Shown here: one piece after another, positions 40,433 through 41,325 of the stretch
Position numbering within the stretch: the first letter of the stretch is position 1
Layout: each line of letters begins with the position of its first letter
Source: Pseudomonadota bacterium
Lineage (GTDB): Bacteria; Pseudomonadota; Gammaproteobacteria; CALCKW01
Direction of reading: 5' to 3'
Assembly (NCBI GenBank): GCA_039196715.1
Contig: JBCCUP010000040.1
Span: 1 to 41,325 of the forward strand
Length of the DNA stretch: 41,325 nt
Program-made: the position numbers and the translations under genes
Notes under the pieces: generated by a model
The model's database searches: none
What the model saw: the letters and a program-made list of their open reading frames with translations, nothing else
Told to the model about the DNA's origin: nothing

Positions 40433-41242
40433 GTGAGCGCTCTGAAGAAGTCGCACGAAGATCTACCGGGTGTCTGCGCGCTGCCACAGGCCACACAGCA
40501 ACGCGTGATTGACACCATTTACCAGCAATCCGGCCTTCACCTCGGCGAGCTGACCTGTCAGTTCGTCGAGACCCGACTCAAACGGCGCCTGCGCGCTGTC
40601 GACATGGACGACGCGGCGGCATACCTGGATCTGGTCGACCGCGACGCGGACGAACGTGAACGCCTTGTCAACGCGTTCACCACCAACGAGACGGCGTTCT
40701 TTCGGACACGGCCATTGTGGCGCTACCTCGAGAACACCTTTTTTCCAGCCCTGGTTGAGCGGCGTCCCACCGGGCTGTTGCGTTTCTGGTCGGCCGCGTG
40801 CTCGACCGGTGAAGAAGCCTACTCGCTGGCGATGTTGAGTGAACACGTGCTCGGCCCGCTGAACGTGAAACCGAAGGCGCAGATCCTGGCGACAGACATC
40901 TGCACGGATGTGCTGAAGCAAGCGCGTCTCGGTGAGTACGACGGGCGCAACATCAACCGCTTGCGCATGAGCCGACCGGAGATGCTCGACACCTACTTCA
41001 GTTCGGAGGCGGGTCGGTACACCGTTGCGCCGCATGTCCGCAAACGGGTGCAGTTTGCCAAGCACAACCTCATGCAAGACAACGGACAACGCGACACCTA
41101 CGACCTGGTCATGCTGCGCAACGTGTTGATCTATTTCTCGCAGGACGACCAGATCAGCATTGTGTCGAAGATCGTGTCCGCGCTGCGTCCCGGTGGCGTG
41201 TTGACCATCGGCGAATCGGAGTCGTGGGGGGTTTTTTTTTAG
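40433..41242 (+). CDS. cheR: chemotaxis methyltransferase CheR, 3' end doubtful
   Basis: CheR methylates glutamates of chemoreceptors with S-adenosylmethionine. The GTG at 40433 has GGAG about ten bases upstream and gives 269 residues. The N-terminal helical domain has GLHLGELTCQFVETRLKRRL, then FTTNETAFFR. The SAM site is FWSAACSTGEEAYSLAM. The motifs ILATDICTDVLKQA and VMLRNVLIYF follow. The frame ends as GESESWGVFF inside a run of six G and nine T, where family members usually continue for another 20 or so residues. I suspect the true 3' end is lost to sequence error or contig truncation. It likely serves the adjacent four-PAS receptor. Confidence 0.85.
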   Translation: MSALKKSHEDLPGVCALPQATQQRVIDTIYQQSGLHLGELTCQFVETRLKRRLRAVDMDDAAAYLDLVDRDADERERLVNAFTTNETAFFRTRPLWRYLENTFFPALVERRPTGLLRFWSAACSTGEEAYSLAMLSEHVLGPLNVKPKAQILATDICTDVLKQARLGEYDGRNINRLRMSRPEMLDTYFSSEAGRYTVAPHVRKRVQFAKHNLMQDNGQRDTYDLVMLRNVLIYFSQDDQISIVSKIVSALRPGGVLTIGESESWGVFF

Positions 41243-41325
41243 GGGCGGGGGTAAGTTGAGCCCAGCAAAAAAAAGAAACCCGCGTGCATAGGCAGTAAAA
41301 GGTGGTTGTTGGACCCCACGGGCAA
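41243..41325. other. low-complexity right edge, probably unreliable sequence
   Basis: After the G6T9 run the last 83 bases contain a five-G tract, an eight-A tract and sequence of different character from the dense coding DNA before it. No gene or recognised element is visible. This looks like a poor contig end, but a real non-coding end cannot be excluded. Confidence 0.4.

Overview
The window reads as chromosomal DNA from a GC-rich, respiring, probably marine or soil gammaproteobacterium. The block engB / cytochrome c4 / dsbA resembles the pseudomonad arrangement, and the proteins (long GAPDH, cytochrome c4, EngB, MoaA, quaternary-ammonium catabolic enzymes, a BdlA-like receptor) are of proteobacterial type. 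Genus cannot be fixed from the sequence alone. I see no tRNA, rRNA, CRISPR array, prophage or insertion sequence. Coding density is very high, and many neighbouring genes overlap by 4 to 13 bases.

Layout. (1) 184-7236, minus strand: a long-form GAPDH, a sirtuin, DsbA, the System II cytochrome c maturation pair CcsA/ResB and a dihaem cytochrome c4; EngB diverges from it at 7473. (2) 8107-15123, minus strand: an eight-gene operon with an iron-sulfur subunit, two haem-b membrane anchors, a LysE-type exporter, a SdhA/FrdA-like flavoprotein, a two-subunit class I fumarase/tartrate dehydratase and a thiamine-diphosphate enzyme. A LysR regulator diverges from it. It looks like a dedicated pathway (dehydrogenate, hydrate, then a ThDP-dependent step) for an unidentified dicarboxylate, not the housekeeping citric-acid-cycle genes. 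(3) 16277-21425: a DoxX-like protein, then a tightly coupled minus-strand operon trpS / asparaginase / LysE exporter / degenerate aldehyde-dehydrogenase-like protein / membrane protein. (4) 21653-27530: L,D-transpeptidase, MoaA, FMN-dependent 2-hydroxyacid dehydrogenase, EamA transporter, XdhC-like protein.

(5) 27538-37786: an island for quaternary ammonium compounds. It has choline sulfatase, a small Trp-rich protein with an SDR, L-carnitine dehydrogenase, two further SDRs, a PatD-like aldehyde dehydrogenase, a dehydrocarnitine-cleaving BKACE enzyme and a CntA-like Rieske oxygenase, with a CdhR/GbdR-like AraC-family regulator diverging from the oxygenase. Together these could feed trimethylammonium aldehydes, carnitine and choline sulfate into central metabolism. 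Thioesterase, oxygenase reductase, choline dehydrogenase and uptake genes are not in the window.

(6) 38063-41242: a soluble chemoreceptor with four tandem PAS units of exactly equal length, followed by a CheR methyltransferase whose last codons run into suspicious homopolymers at the window end.

The best candidates for undescribed biology are the region 2 operon, whose flavoprotein has Cys in place of the usual FAD-linking His, and the mixed carnitine island of region 5. All functional calls come from motif reading and remembered family sequences; no database search was run.
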